Assembly: GCF_003287405.1 (NCBI RefSeq)
Contig: NZ_PRLD01000008.1
Location: 1-64,000, forward strand
From: Faecalibacterium prausnitzii
Lineage (GTDB): Bacteria; Bacillota; Clostridia; Oscillospirales; Ruminococcaceae
DNA: 64,000 nt
Direction: 5' to 3'
Made by a program: the position numbers and the translations under genes. How positions within the stretch are numbered: position 1 is the first letter of the stretch; every line of letters starts with the position of its first letter. The notes under the pieces were generated by a model, which was given only the letters and a program-made list of their open reading frames with translations, made no database searches and had not been told where the DNA came from. Shown piece after piece: positions 1 through 7,858 of this stretch.

Positions 1-537
1 TCTTCCGGCTACGGTGTGGCGTGCAAGATCGTTAATTTTGCCATGCTGATCCCCAGTTCTCTGATGCAGTCCATGGCATCCTTTGTGTCCCAGAACGTGG
101 GTGCTGGCAATAAAAAACGCGCCGAGCAGTCCATGTTCACCGGCATTGGCATCGGTCTAGTGTTCGGTTGCGCCGTATTTGCACTGGTGTGGTGCAAGGG
201 TGACGTTCTCTCCGGTCTGTTTACGGCAGATGCCGCTGTTATTGCCAACAGCTACGCCTACCTCATGGGCTTTGCGCCCGAGACCATCGCCACTGCCATC
301 CTGTTCAGCATGGTAGGCTACTTCAATGGCAACGACAAAACGCTCTGGGTCATGGTACAGGGGCTGATGCAGACTCTGCTGGTGCGTCTCCCCATGGCGT
401 ATATTATGAGTATCCAGCCCAACGCCAGCCTGACGATGATTGGTCTGTCCGCACCCACCTCCACCGCAGTGGGCATCTTATTAAACATCAGCTTTTTTCT
501 CTGGCTCAAACGGTACGAAAATCAGACGTGTGCATAG
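1..537 (+). CDS. MATE family efflux transporter, C-terminal part
   Basis: The window opens inside this gene; the frame is open from base 1. About 178 residues remain, with several hydrophobic segments (for example IGLVFGCAVFALVW and ATAILFSMVGYF), a short cytoplasmic tail and the SMASFVSQNVGAGNKKRA type segment that is typical of MATE/NorM drug or metabolite:cation antiporters. It would act in the cytoplasmic membrane. A GTG at base 16 is only an internal codon, not a start. It is host sequence, followed by a strong terminator. Family assignment is good; substrate cannot be told. Confidence 0.85.
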   Translation, partial: SSGYGVACKIVNFAMLIPSSLMQSMASFVSQNVGAGNKKRAEQSMFTGIGIGLVFGCAVFALVWCKGDVLSGLFTADAAVIANSYAYLMGFAPETIATAILFSMVGYFNGNDKTLWVMVQGLMQTLLVRLPMAYIMSIQPNASLTMIGLSAPTSTAVGILLNISFFLWLKRYENQTCA

Positions 538-636
538 GTTTTGAAGGCTGGAAAGCCTGCCGATGATTGTTGCCACCTACAAATATGATACGGTCGTGCT
601 TGAAATTTCAAATTCAATCATGAGTCGATAATAGCA

Positions 637-690
637 AACAAGCCCACAGGATAGACCGCATATAAAATACGGCAGACCTGTGGGCTTGTT
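637..690. terminator. Bidirectional Rho-independent terminator
   Basis: A perfect 14-bp stem (AACAAGCCCACAGG at 637-650 against 677-690) lies between the convergent MATE and DUF6061 genes and can serve both. Confidence 0.8.
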
Positions 691-717
691 CCTTATATCG
701 AGTTGATCTCTAAACGA

Positions 718-969
718 TCAATCCTCTAATCCATGGCTTTCAGCTACATTCCTCAAATATTTCTCCGGGTCTCCGTTCAGAATCAAATCGGCATAGCCAA
801 GCGGATCGTCGTAGATGAGGTAGTCCAATTCCGTCCTCTGCGCCATGGTCACGTCCAGTGCATCCTCGACCCCAGTGCAGTCAATGGAGATCATTCTCCC
901 ATCCCGGAGCAGCAGCTCCACGCAGCCGGTATCCATGTTGAAATGGCAGGCTCTTGCATCGTACTTCAT
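718..969 (-). CDS. DUF6061 family small protein
   Basis: An 83-residue acidic protein starting MKYDARACHFNMDTGCVELL. It resembles the short DUF6061 proteins of gut Clostridia; no enzymatic motif, signal peptide or membrane segment is visible and its function is unknown. It lies between the MATE gene and the ICE left end, reading away from the ICE. Whether it belongs to the host or is ICE cargo depends on the exact ICE boundary. The assignment is from general resemblance only. Confidence 0.6.
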   Translation of the reverse strand: MKYDARACHFNMDTGCVELLLRDGRMISIDCTGVEDALDVTMAQRTELDYLIYDDPLGYADLILNGDPEKYLRNVAESHGLED

Positions 970-1094
970 GTTTGTGTCCTTTCTGCCTTACGGCACCTTT
1001 ACAGTTGTGACTTTTGTTATACGGTTCTTCTGATAAGGTTTTGGACACACAGCCGTCGGGAAGGAGCCTTCATTTTGCTTTCCGAAGAAAACAA

Positions 1095-1136
1095 AAAATC
1101 CGAACCCTTCTCCTATCGAGAAAAGGTTCGGATTTT
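1095..1136. terminator. Terminator-like hairpin left of the ICE
   Basis: Stem of 12 bp (AAAATCCGAACC, 1095-1106, with 1125-1136), extended by TTCTC/GAGAA. It has A- and T-runs on both sides so could stop transcription either way. Confidence 0.65.
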
Positions 1137-1305
1137 CATTGTTTGGTGCGAGTAGTGATACAGAACTTTTCAAAAACCATCGTAGTACAATTCGTTTTCA
1201 AGGTCATCGGATAGCAACTTGCTTGTATTGCACCCCGATGGGCAGCCGTGTTTGAAATATAGTTGCCTTTTATATACCACACAACCTAAAAATTATCAAG
1301 TACGC

Positions 1306-1348
1306 GCAGCGTTCACTTCTCCCATCACCGGGAGCAAATGAACGCTGC
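1306..1348 (+). terminator. Hairpin with T-run directly upstream of the ICE replication gene
   Basis: GCAGCGTTCA (1306-1315) pairs with 1339-1348, with an inner CTCCC/GGGAG stem (1319-1323, 1330-1334), followed by seven T. No ICE gene lies upstream, so it probably either insulates the element from host read-through or acts as an attenuator in the leader of the first gene. Confidence 0.6.
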
Positions 1349-1383
1349 TTTTTTTGTTTACAACGAAAGGAGGCATCCGTGAA

Positions 1384-2298
1384 ATGGCAGTTTTTCGGGT
1401 AGAAAAGAACAGCGGCTACACGGTCATGTCAAACCACCACCTGCGGAACCGGGCCTTGTCCCTGAAAGCCAAAGGCTTACTCTCCCAAATGCTCTCCCTG
1501 CCGGAAGATTGGGACTACACCCTGCAAGGGCTGGCCCGTATCAACCGGGAAAGCATCGACGCGATACGGCAGGCCATCCGGGAACTGGAACAGGCGGGCT
1601 ACATCCAGCGTTCCAGAGAACGGGACGAGAAAGGGCGGCTGCGTGGTGCAGACTATGTGATCTTCGAGCTGCCGCAGCCCGTTCCTGCATCGGTTTCACC
1701 TACATTGGAAAATCCAACGTTGGAGAATCCCACGCAGGAAAACCCTACGTTGGAAAATCCAATGCAATTAAATAAAGATAAACTAATTACAGAAAAACAA
1801 AAGAAAGAGGGATTAAATACCGATTCCATTCCTATCCATTCCCCAAACCCCTTGCCTTTGGACGAGGACGAGGCAGCGGCACCGCCGCCGGAACGGACAG
1901 GAAGCCGAAAGGAAACGGCCTATCAAATCTACCGGGACCTGATTTTGGAGAACATCGAGTATGACACCCTCACCCAGAATCCCCGGATAGACCGGGAACA
2001 GCTGGACGAGATCGTGGACATCCTGCTGGAAACCGTCTGCACCAACCGCAAGTCCATCCGGGTGGCCGGGGACGATTACCCGGCAGAGCTGGTCAAGGCC
2101 AAGTTCCTGAAACTGGACAGCCATCACATCGAGTTCGTCATGGACTGCCTGCGGGATAACACCACCAAAGTCCGTAACATCAAGCAATACCTGCGGGCCA
2201 TGCTGTTCAACGCCCCCAGCACCATCAACAGCTACTATGCGTCCCTTGTGGCGCACGATATGGCGCAGCCTGATTGGGGCCGCCCGCCCAACACCTGA
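1384..2298 (+). CDS. ICE replication initiator, winged-helix N-terminus plus DUF6017
   Basis: A 304-residue protein. The first ~100 residues (MAVFRVEKNSGYTVMSNHHL onward) are the helix-turn-helix replication-initiator type; residues ~190-300 match the DUF6017 pattern seen at the start of Clostridial ICEs. In between is a low-complexity linker with four near-identical repeats (ENPTLENPTQENPTLENP). ATG 1384 is chosen because AAAGGAGG lies about 10 nt upstream; an in-frame TTG at 1354 lacks this. As first gene it probably supports replication of the excised circle and may set operon expression. Role is known for the family, not shown here. Confidence 0.8.
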   Translation: MAVFRVEKNSGYTVMSNHHLRNRALSLKAKGLLSQMLSLPEDWDYTLQGLARINRESIDAIRQAIRELEQAGYIQRSRERDEKGRLRGADYVIFELPQPVPASVSPTLENPTLENPTQENPTLENPMQLNKDKLITEKQKKEGLNTDSIPIHSPNPLPLDEDEAAAPPPERTGSRKETAYQIYRDLILENIEYDTLTQNPRIDREQLDEIVDILLETVCTNRKSIRVAGDDYPAELVKAKFLKLDSHHIEFVMDCLRDNTTKVRNIKQYLRAMLFNAPSTINSYYASLVAHDMAQPDWGRPPNT

Positions 2299-2317
2299 CC
2301 GAAAGGAGCGTCACCCT

Positions 2318-2359
2318 ATGCGCACTACCTACCTGCGGCGGCTGGTGGTTCCACCCTAG
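2318..2359 (+). CDS. Possible 13-codon leader peptide between initiator and pcfB
   Basis: GAAAGGAGCG is followed seven bases later by ATG and a 13-codon frame (MRTTYLRRLVVPP). It is Arg-rich and ends before the RBS of the next gene. It may be a translational leader or simply spacer; no homology is claimed. Confidence 0.25.
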   Translation: MRTTYLRRLVVPP

Positions 2360-2398
2360 CTGCCGCTCTGAATTTTCTGCAACAAGGAGGGATTCATA

Positions 2399-2869
2399 TT
2401 GCAGGAAGAAATCACCCAGAAAACCATTGCCCTGTCCATGAAAACGGGCAAACTCACCGCCCAAGCGTTGCAAGCTGCGCTGAAAAAATATTTGCAGCAC
2501 CGGGCCAAGGGGCCAAAGCTGCACCACGGCAAGCAAAGCCTGAAACAGCTGAAAGCCCACGGCGCAACCCTGACCAACATTGAAGTCACGGAAGCGAACA
2601 TCGGGGCGTTCAAGCCCTGCGCCAAGAAGTACGGCGTGGACTTCACCTTACGCAAGGACAAGACCACCCAGCCGCCCCACTACATCGTGATCTTCAAGGC
2701 CAAGGATGCGGACAATCTGGAACAGGCGTTCCGGGAGTTCACGGTCAAAACGCTCTCCAAAGAGCAGCGGCCCTCCATCCACAAGGTGCTGACAGCAGCC
2801 AAGCAGAAAGCGGCCCAGCAGCCGAAACGTACGAAAGAAAAAATTAAGCAAAGGGGGTTAGAGCGATGA
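2399..2869 (+). CDS. PcfB family protein (DUF3801)
   Basis: A 156-residue protein with the DUF3801/PcfB pattern (TQKTIALSMKTGKLTAQALQ near the N-terminus, a YGVDFTLRKDK segment mid-protein) and a basic C-terminal tail. PcfB of enterococcal pCF10 works with the coupling protein PcfC at the relaxosome. Here too the gene directly precedes virD4 and its TGA overlaps the virD4 ATG by four bases. Start is TTG 2399 with AAGGAGGG nine bases upstream. No membrane segment. Confidence 0.85.
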   Translation: MQEEITQKTIALSMKTGKLTAQALQAALKKYLQHRAKGPKLHHGKQSLKQLKAHGATLTNIEVTEANIGAFKPCAKKYGVDFTLRKDKTTQPPHYIVIFKAKDADNLEQAFREFTVKTLSKEQRPSIHKVLTAAKQKAAQQPKRTKEKIKQRGLER

Positions 2870-3171
2870 AGCCTGAACTGAAAAAACTGCTGGTGCTGAA
2901 TCTGCCATATCTGCTGTTCGTGTACCTGTTCGCCAAATGCGGGCAGGTGTACCGTCTGGCGGCGGGCGCGGATGCTTCGGCAAAGCTGCTCCACCTGACG
3001 GGCGGCATCTCTGTCGCCTTTGCAAGCCCGCTGCCCAGCCTGCATCTGTTTGACCTCTGCGTTGGCGTTGTTGGTGCAGTGGCTGTCCGGCTCATCGTGT
3101 ACAGCAAGGGCAAGAACGCCAAGAAGTACCGCAAGGGCGAGGAATACGGTTCTGCCCGGTGGAGTGCATAA
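2866..3171 (+). pseudogene. virD4: VirD4-type coupling protein, N-terminal fragment (interrupted)
   Basis: Encodes the membrane anchor of the ICE coupling ATPase: two hydrophobic segments (LLVLNLPYLLFVYLFA and ~LCVGVVGAVAVRLIVY) followed by KKYRKGEEYGSARW, the family's usual lead-in to the ATPase domain. After TGG (3160-3162) the frame enters the nested element and stops within three codons (TAA 3169-3171). The rest of the gene resumes at 11953 on the far side of the insertion. Joining the two gives GSARW-GTAKDIAPYIDPKF, a normal VirD4 sequence, so this is an insertional split and not decay. Confidence 0.92.
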
Positions 3172-3180
3172 TTTTAAGTG
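3156..3180. other. Left attachment junction of nested element
   Basis: virD4 sequence CCGGTGG (to 3162) meets element sequence AGTGCATAATTTTAAGTG. Crossover inferred at the GG at 3161-3162. Confidence 0.8.
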
Positions 3181-3218
3181 TAAATGACACATACATGGAC
3201 GCACAGGAGGTTATGCAC

Positions 3219-5069
3219 ATGACTGATTATAGCAAAATTACAGCCCTTTACTCCCGCCTTTCCGTGGGCGACGAGGACAGGGACGGCGGCGAGAGCAACA
3301 GCATACAGAACCAAAAAATATTTTTGGAGAACTATGCCAAAGGGCAGCACCTAACCAATATCCGGCACTACATCGACGATGACGAAAGCGGCAGGTTTTT
3401 TGACCGTTCTGCCTACTCCCGCATGATGGACGATGTAGAAAACGGGAAAATCGGTGTCTGCATTATGAAAGACCTTACCCGCTGGGGGCGCGACTATCTC
3501 CAAGTCGGCAACGCGATGGAGATATTCAGACGGAACAATGTGCGCTTTATCGCGGTCAACAACGGCATTGACAGCGAGAAACCCGACACGCTGGAGTTTG
3601 CGCCCTTTATCAATATCATGTCGGAGTGGTACGCAAAGGACATCAGCAAAAAAGTGAAAACAGGCATTAAGACCAAAGGCATGAGCGGAAAGCCGATTGT
3701 CACCGAAGCCCCTTACGGCTATGTCAAAGACCCGGACAACAAGGATTTTTGGATAATCGACGAGGAAGCCGCCGAGGTGGTCCGTTTGATTTTCCGTCTG
3801 TTTATCGGCGGGAAAAACCGCAACCAAATCGCCGTGCATCTGAAAAACGAGCAAATCCCTACCCCCACTTTCTATATGAAAGACCGGGGGCGGGGAACCT
3901 GTAAAAATAAGACGCTCAACGAGGATAGCCGCTGCAAGTGGAACAAAGCCACCTTGACCAATATCCTCACACGGCAGGAGTATTGCGGCGATGTGGTCAA
4001 CTTCAAGACTACAAAGCATTTCCGGGATAAACATAACCACTATGTAGACCGGAGCCAGTGGCACATCACAGAAAATGTGCATGAGCCGATTATTGACCGC
4101 ACCGACTTTGAAAATGTGCAGCGGATTTTGGAAAACGCACCTGTCAAACGCCCCAACGGGGACGGGGAAATCCACCCTCTGTCCGGCTTGCTTTTCTGTA
4201 AAGACTGCGGCGCAAAAATGCACATCCGAATAGATTACAGATACGGCAGCAAGCGGCACGTTGCCTATTGCAGCGAGTACCACAAGGGAAAAGCAAAAAA
4301 TCCCAAGTGCAGCTCCCCGCACATCATGGACGCGGACTTGCTCATGCAGACCGTCGCGGAAGTGCTGAAGAAAATCGAGGACTATTCTATCAGCAACCGG
4401 GCAGAGTTTGAAGCCTTAGTGAAAAAGAACCTTGCCATGCAGCAGACCGACCAGACCAAAAAGCAGCAGAAGCGTATCCCGCAAATCACGACGCGCCTTG
4501 AACAGATTGACAAGGTGCTGAATAAGCTCTACGAGGACAACGCCCTCGGCACGATTCCGCAAGACCGTTATGAGCAGATGTCGCAGAAGTATTCGGAAGA
4601 ATACTATGCGCTGAAAGCGGAGCTTGCCACGCTCCAAGAGCAGCTATCCGCTTATGAGAACGCGGGAGGACGGGCGCAGAAGTTTTTGAAGCTGACGGAA
4701 CGCCATGCCGCCTTTACCGAGCTTACCCCCGCCATTCTCAACGAGTTTATCAGCAGGATTGAAGTGCATGAGCGCGACCAGAAAAGGGCGAGATACGCAA
4801 TCCAGCACATCAGCATATATTTCAATTATATCGGCAAGTTTGAGAATGAAGTGACACAGCTTGCGGAACCGACCGAGCAGGAAATCCGGCAAATGCGGGA
4901 GGAAATCGAAGAAGCCAAAAAGGAAAAGAGCCGCGCATACCACCGGCAGTATTCAAGGGAGTACCGGGCGCGAAACCTTGAAAAGCAGCGGGAGTATGAC
5001 CGTATCAAGGCGCGGGAATACCGGGCGAAGAAAAAGGCGCAGGCAGCCGCCGCACAGCCCACACAGTAA
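3219..5069 (+). CDS. tnpX: Large serine recombinase, TnpX type (nested element)
   Basis: A 616-residue recombinase that excises and integrates the nested element. Resolvase domain at residues ~8-150 with the nucleophile in YSRLS (Ser15), then MKDLTRWGRDYLQ; recombinase domain ~170-280; zinc ribbon (LLFCKDCGAKMH, then YCSEYH...KNPKCSS) ~320-370; coiled coil ~400-500. The tail is very basic and rich in YR/EY repeats. ATG 3219 is preferred over upstream starts because AGGAGG ends eight bases before it. It lies at the extreme left end, about 55 bp from the junction, as usual for integrases. It is clearly diverged from the ICE's own recombinase at 39138. Confidence 0.95.
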   Translation: MTDYSKITALYSRLSVGDEDRDGGESNSIQNQKIFLENYAKGQHLTNIRHYIDDDESGRFFDRSAYSRMMDDVENGKIGVCIMKDLTRWGRDYLQVGNAMEIFRRNNVRFIAVNNGIDSEKPDTLEFAPFINIMSEWYAKDISKKVKTGIKTKGMSGKPIVTEAPYGYVKDPDNKDFWIIDEEAAEVVRLIFRLFIGGKNRNQIAVHLKNEQIPTPTFYMKDRGRGTCKNKTLNEDSRCKWNKATLTNILTRQEYCGDVVNFKTTKHFRDKHNHYVDRSQWHITENVHEPIIDRTDFENVQRILENAPVKRPNGDGEIHPLSGLLFCKDCGAKMHIRIDYRYGSKRHVAYCSEYHKGKAKNPKCSSPHIMDADLLMQTVAEVLKKIEDYSISNRAEFEALVKKNLAMQQTDQTKKQQKRIPQITTRLEQIDKVLNKLYEDNALGTIPQDRYEQMSQKYSEEYYALKAELATLQEQLSAYENAGGRAQKFLKLTERHAAFTELTPAILNEFISRIEVHERDQKRARYAIQHISIYFNYIGKFENEVTQLAEPTEQEIRQMREEIEEAKKEKSRAYHRQYSREYRARNLEKQREYDRIKAREYRAKKKAQAAAAQPTQ

Positions 5070-5088
5070 AACAGAATAACCGTCAACC

Positions 5089-5125
5089 AAGAGGGATTTT
5101 CCGAGTTACGGGAAATCCCTCTTTT
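5089..5125 (+). terminator. Terminator after tnpX
   Basis: AAGAGGGATTTTCC pairs with 5110-5123, short loop, followed by T residues. Confidence 0.75.
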
Positions 5126-5148
5126 GCACCCGGAGAAAGGAGCCGCCT

Positions 5149-5340
5149 ATGGCAGAACAGACCCCCGACAATATCATCACGACCCAGAGGAACGGGCAGA
5201 CCATTGTTGCGGAGTTATTTTTCAATCACAGCAGCACAGAAACATTCCGCGACAAGCTGCTCAAACTGGTGCTTGCCGACAGTACGCGTTTATCCGCGTC
5301 TGACGGTCAAGAGCCGGAAAAAACAGAAATCTTGCGATAA
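5149..5340 (+). CDS. TnpW-like transposon-encoded small protein
   Basis: 63 residues. The pattern TIVAELFFNHSSTETFRDKL fits TnpW proteins that accompany TnpX-type recombinases (aromatic-rich strand, then ...ET-x2-DKL-x-L). AAAGGAG lies eight bases upstream. Function of the family is not established; association with the recombinase suggests a recombination accessory or regulatory role. Confidence 0.6.
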   Translation: MAEQTPDNIITTQRNGQTIVAELFFNHSSTETFRDKLLKLVLADSTRLSASDGQEPEKTEILR

Positions 5341-5473
5341 CAGCCGCCCTGACGAACCATTCCCTGTCCGGGCGATTTCTATTTGAAAATCCTCATTTTC
5401 CCCAAGTCAAGAGCCGGGAAAAACACCCGAAAAATGCCCCTACTGCGTAACAGGGGCGCAGAAAGGAGAGTTT

Positions 5474-5788
5474 ATGAGAACAGGGCTTACGAAGCAGGAA
5501 AAGACCACCGATATTTGGTTTGACGAGAAAGACCCCCTTATCCATATCCGCACCCACAACACCGACTTAAAGAAGCGGCTTGCCGCCTACGCCGGACAGT
5601 ACCCCGACCAGTGCTGCCAGACCGACGCAGACCCCGAAACGGGCTGCATGGAGTTTGATATTGCAAAGGGGCGTTTCTCTTTCCGTCTGACCGCCCCATA
5701 CAGTGAGGAACGGAGGAACGCCGCCAGCAAAGCGGCAAAGAAACATTCCGGCAACTTGACACACCCTATTCAAAAAGATGTGCTATAA
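5474..5788 (+). CDS. Conserved small mobile-element protein of unknown function
   Basis: 104 residues, soluble, good RBS (GAAAGGAG, 5462-5469). Visible pieces: DIWFDEKDPLIHIRTHNTDL, a paired-Cys stretch (QCCQTD), and FSFRLTAPYSEERRNAASKA at the C-terminus. I recall similar short ORFs beside mobilization genes but can assign no function. The promoter for the following sigma gene overlaps its last codons. Confidence 0.65.
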   Translation: MRTGLTKQEKTTDIWFDEKDPLIHIRTHNTDLKKRLAAYAGQYPDQCCQTDADPETGCMEFDIAKGRFSFRLTAPYSEERRNAASKAAKKHSGNLTHPIQKDVL

Positions 5789-5789
5789 T
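5781..5789 (+). promoter_or_regulatory. Extended -10 promoter for the sigma-factor operon
   Basis: TGCTATAAT (TG-n-TATAAT) at 5781-5789 ends 84 bp before the sigma gene. The nearest TTGACA (5756-5761) is 22 bp away, too far for a normal -35, so the extended -10 would carry recognition. Confidence 0.5.
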
Positions 5790-5872
5790 TTTTTTGAAAA
5801 AGTTTCGGATTAGATGTAGTATTCGCCGCTGAAACCGTAGTATATAGGTGAAGCCGGAAAGGAGGCGGTGTG

Positions 5873-6433
5873 ATGATAGAAGATGAGAAAATCATTGAAA
5901 TGTTTTTTGAGCGTTCAGAGCAAGGCATACGGGAGCTGGATATAAAATACGGTAAAGTCTGCCACAAGTTATCGTATAACATTGTTAACAGCAGGCAGGA
6001 CGCGGAGGAATGTGTCAACGACGCTTACTTAGGAGCATGGAACGCAATCCCCCCGGCGAACCCCCACCCGCTTCTGACCTATATCTGTAAAATCGTTCGG
6101 AACATTTCACTGAAAATCTATTACAGAAAGGAAGCAGCCAAGCGAAACAGCACTTACACGATTGCTATGGAGGAAATCGAAGCCTGTATAGCAGACCCGA
6201 ACACAGTGGAAGCCGAGATTGAAGCCAGAGAGTTAGCCCGTATCATTGAAAGTTTTCTGGACACGCTGACCGTCGAGAACCGCGTTATCTTCATGCGCCG
6301 CTATTGGTTTTCCGATAGCTGTAAAGACATAGCCGAGTTTGTAGGGCTTTCGGAGAAAAATATCTCCGTCCGGCTGACCCGTATCCGACAAAAAATGAAA
6401 AGCTATTTAGCAGAAAGAGAGGTATTCGTATGA
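5873..6433 (+). CDS. Sigma-70 family factor (ECF-like) of the nested element
   Basis: About 186 residues with sigma region 2 (residues ~25-90: YNIVNSRQDAEECVNDAYLG, then PLLTYICKIVRNISL) and region 4 (~125-180: ENRVIFMRRYWFSDSCKDIA, then LSEKNISVRLTRIRQKMK). GGAAAGGAGG precedes ATG 5873; GTG 5870 is a possible alternative. It ends in an ATGA overlap with the next gene, which encodes a one-pass membrane protein. This is the usual layout for an extracytoplasmic-function sigma factor with its anti-sigma partner. Its target promoters are not evident in the window. Confidence 0.85.
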   Translation: MIEDEKIIEMFFERSEQGIRELDIKYGKVCHKLSYNIVNSRQDAEECVNDAYLGAWNAIPPANPHPLLTYICKIVRNISLKIYYRKEAAKRNSTYTIAMEEIEACIADPNTVEAEIEARELARIIESFLDTLTVENRVIFMRRYWFSDSCKDIAEFVGLSEKNISVRLTRIRQKMKSYLAEREVFV

Positions 6434-7248
6434 ACTCAAAGAAGTTTTCCGAAGCCATGAGCGAGCTTGACAGCAAGTATGTTGATGAAGCTATCAGCTA
6501 CAAGAAGAAAGCAAAAAAGCCAGTTTGGGCTAAATGGGGAGCTATTGCAGCCTGTTTTGTAGCTGTAACCGTCTTAGGTGTGGGATTGTTTCAAAGTGGA
6601 TTATTTGGCAGTCATACCGATATAGCCACATTGAATAACGGGGAAAAAATTGTTTTTGTGAAGTCTGATAATGTTGGCGGTTCTTTGGCTTTAGATGTAG
6701 ATGTAACTACAAAGCCACTTACAGAAGATGAAACCTTAGCTTTATTTTCGGATTTACCTGTTACAGCCAATGCAATTTTTCTAAATAGCGATATAGACGC
6801 AGGCGGTTCACAAGAACTGATTGGATTTGAGGGACAAGTCGGAAATGTGAAAGTAATCATTTCAACATCAGATGTGCAGTTGCTTGATACTGTAATTGTT
6901 GGAACGGAGAAAGTCTCTGAAATCAACGGTATAACCATAGTCGCAGGATATTTTGTAACAGACCCGAACAGCCGAGGCGAGCAAAATGCTATTTACTATG
7001 CGACCTTTGAGATTGGCGATTGCAAGGTATATCTGGAAAATGGCGGCATGAAAGATGATAGCGAAACAATAAAAAATCAGTTGGCAGAAGTTATCCAGAA
7101 GCTGACAGAAAACGGGAATTTGGACTTAACTTCTTTTAGTGACGAAACAGGTATGAAGCTTGATGGAAACCCAGACGGATATGACCCGCTTCCTGACAGC
7201 CAGACTTCTGATGAAGAAGTATCAGAACAAGACCCCGCCGCAAACTGA
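6430..7248 (+). CDS. Putative membrane anti-sigma-like protein
   Basis: 272 residues: a ~38-residue cytoplasmic N-terminus (MNSKKFSEAMSELDSKYVDE), one membrane segment (WGAIAACFVAVTVLGVGLF), then a long extracellular domain without recognised catalytic motifs and an acidic tail. Translationally coupled to the sigma gene (4-bp overlap). This topology and position suggest a sensor or anti-sigma factor. The AT content is higher than in most neighbours, notably in the extracellular part. The family was not identified; the anti-sigma role is inference. Confidence 0.65.
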   Translation: MNSKKFSEAMSELDSKYVDEAISYKKKAKKPVWAKWGAIAACFVAVTVLGVGLFQSGLFGSHTDIATLNNGEKIVFVKSDNVGGSLALDVDVTTKPLTEDETLALFSDLPVTANAIFLNSDIDAGGSQELIGFEGQVGNVKVIISTSDVQLLDTVIVGTEKVSEINGITIVAGYFVTDPNSRGEQNAIYYATFEIGDCKVYLENGGMKDDSETIKNQLAEVIQKLTENGNLDLTSFSDETGMKLDGNPDGYDPLPDSQTSDEEVSEQDPAAN

Positions 7249-7263
7249 ATAATCTATCTCATA

Positions 7264-7300
7264 TCGAAAGGGCAGCCGAGAAAATCGACTGTCCTTTTTC
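7264..7300 (+). terminator. Terminator after the sigma/anti-sigma pair
   Basis: AAAGGGCAG pairs imperfectly with CTGTCCTTT and is followed by a T-run. Confidence 0.55.
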
Positions 7301-7331
7301 TATGCGTATGAGCAGAAAGGAGCGCCCAACC

Positions 7332-7625
7332 ATGACAAAGCCAAGAGAGAAAACCCGCGAGGAGTTGCAAGCCGAGATTGAGGACGGAAAGAAGAAAATC
7401 CGGCAGTTTGAGAACCGAGAAAAGATGTTGCGTCAGAAGCTATCCAAAGAGGAACGCAGAACGCGCAGCCACCGCCTTATTGTCCGGGGCGCAGTCTTTG
7501 AAAGCATTGTGCCGGAAGCAAAGAACATGACCGACGAGGAAGCCACAGCACTTCTCCGGCTTGCCTTGACGAGTGAACCAGCGCGGGAATATCTGAAAAA
7601 ACGAGCCGAGGGAGCGACAAGCTAA
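7332..7625 (+). CDS. DUF3847 domain protein
   Basis: 97 residues, mostly charged helix (EELQAEIEDGKKKIRQFENR), then HRLIVRGAVFESIVPEAKNM. DUF3847 proteins occur next to MobA/MobL relaxase genes in Firmicutes mobilizable elements and may be relaxosome accessory proteins. ATG 7332 is chosen because GAAAGGAG lies about nine bases upstream. The candidate oriT lies immediately downstream, which supports a relaxosome role. Confidence 0.75.
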   Translation: MTKPREKTREELQAEIEDGKKKIRQFENREKMLRQKLSKEERRTRSHRLIVRGAVFESIVPEAKNMTDEEATALLRLALTSEPAREYLKKRAEGATS

Positions 7626-7630
7626 ATAAT

Positions 7631-7840
7631 CCCTTGGCAACAAGGGCGCACTTATACACCCTTGCGGGCGTGTGCGCTCTGCCGAGGGCTTTATCTCCGC
7701 ACAGGGAATTTTCCCCGCGCTCCGATTGGCGGCTTTGCCGCAACAAGGGGCTGCACCCCTTGCGTCGCTTCGCGGCTATCCCTGCAAACCCACAAAAACA
7801 GTACACCCGCCGTTGGCGTCTGTACTGTTTTTGCGGGTTT
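7631..7840 (+). other. Candidate oriT of the nested element (MOBQ-like)
   Basis: A ~230-bp gap between DUF3847 and the relaxase holds four structures: a perfect hairpin CCCTTG-gcaa-CAAGGG (7631-7646); AGGGCGCAC (7643-7651) with a near-complement at 7672-7680; an AAGGGG/CCCCTTG hairpin around 7744-7761; and a 20-bp stem (7786-7805 with 7821-7840, one G-T pair). The stretch AAGGGCGCACTTATACA at 7642-7658 resembles, from memory, the nick region of RSF1010/pTi-type (MOBQ) oriTs, matching the MobA/MobL relaxase beside it. Confidence 0.6.
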
Positions 7841-7858
7841 TATTATCCTATCCGGGAG

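Larger units (their letters stand above)
970..1383. other. Intergenic region holding the probable left end of the ICE
   Basis: No convincing gene here. It contains the promoter side of the DUF6061 gene, a terminator-like hairpin at 1095-1136 (AAAATCCGAACC pairing with 1125-1136) and a second two-tier hairpin at 1306-1348 just before the first ICE gene. The left attachment site should lie in this stretch, probably between about 1137 and 1300. I could not find a sequence shared convincingly with the right end, so the point is not fixed. Confidence 0.5.

Noticed and set aside
1137..1305. Exact left attachment site of the ICE
   Set aside because: I searched by eye for sequence shared with 40848-40860 and found only trivial matches, so no coordinate is claimed.
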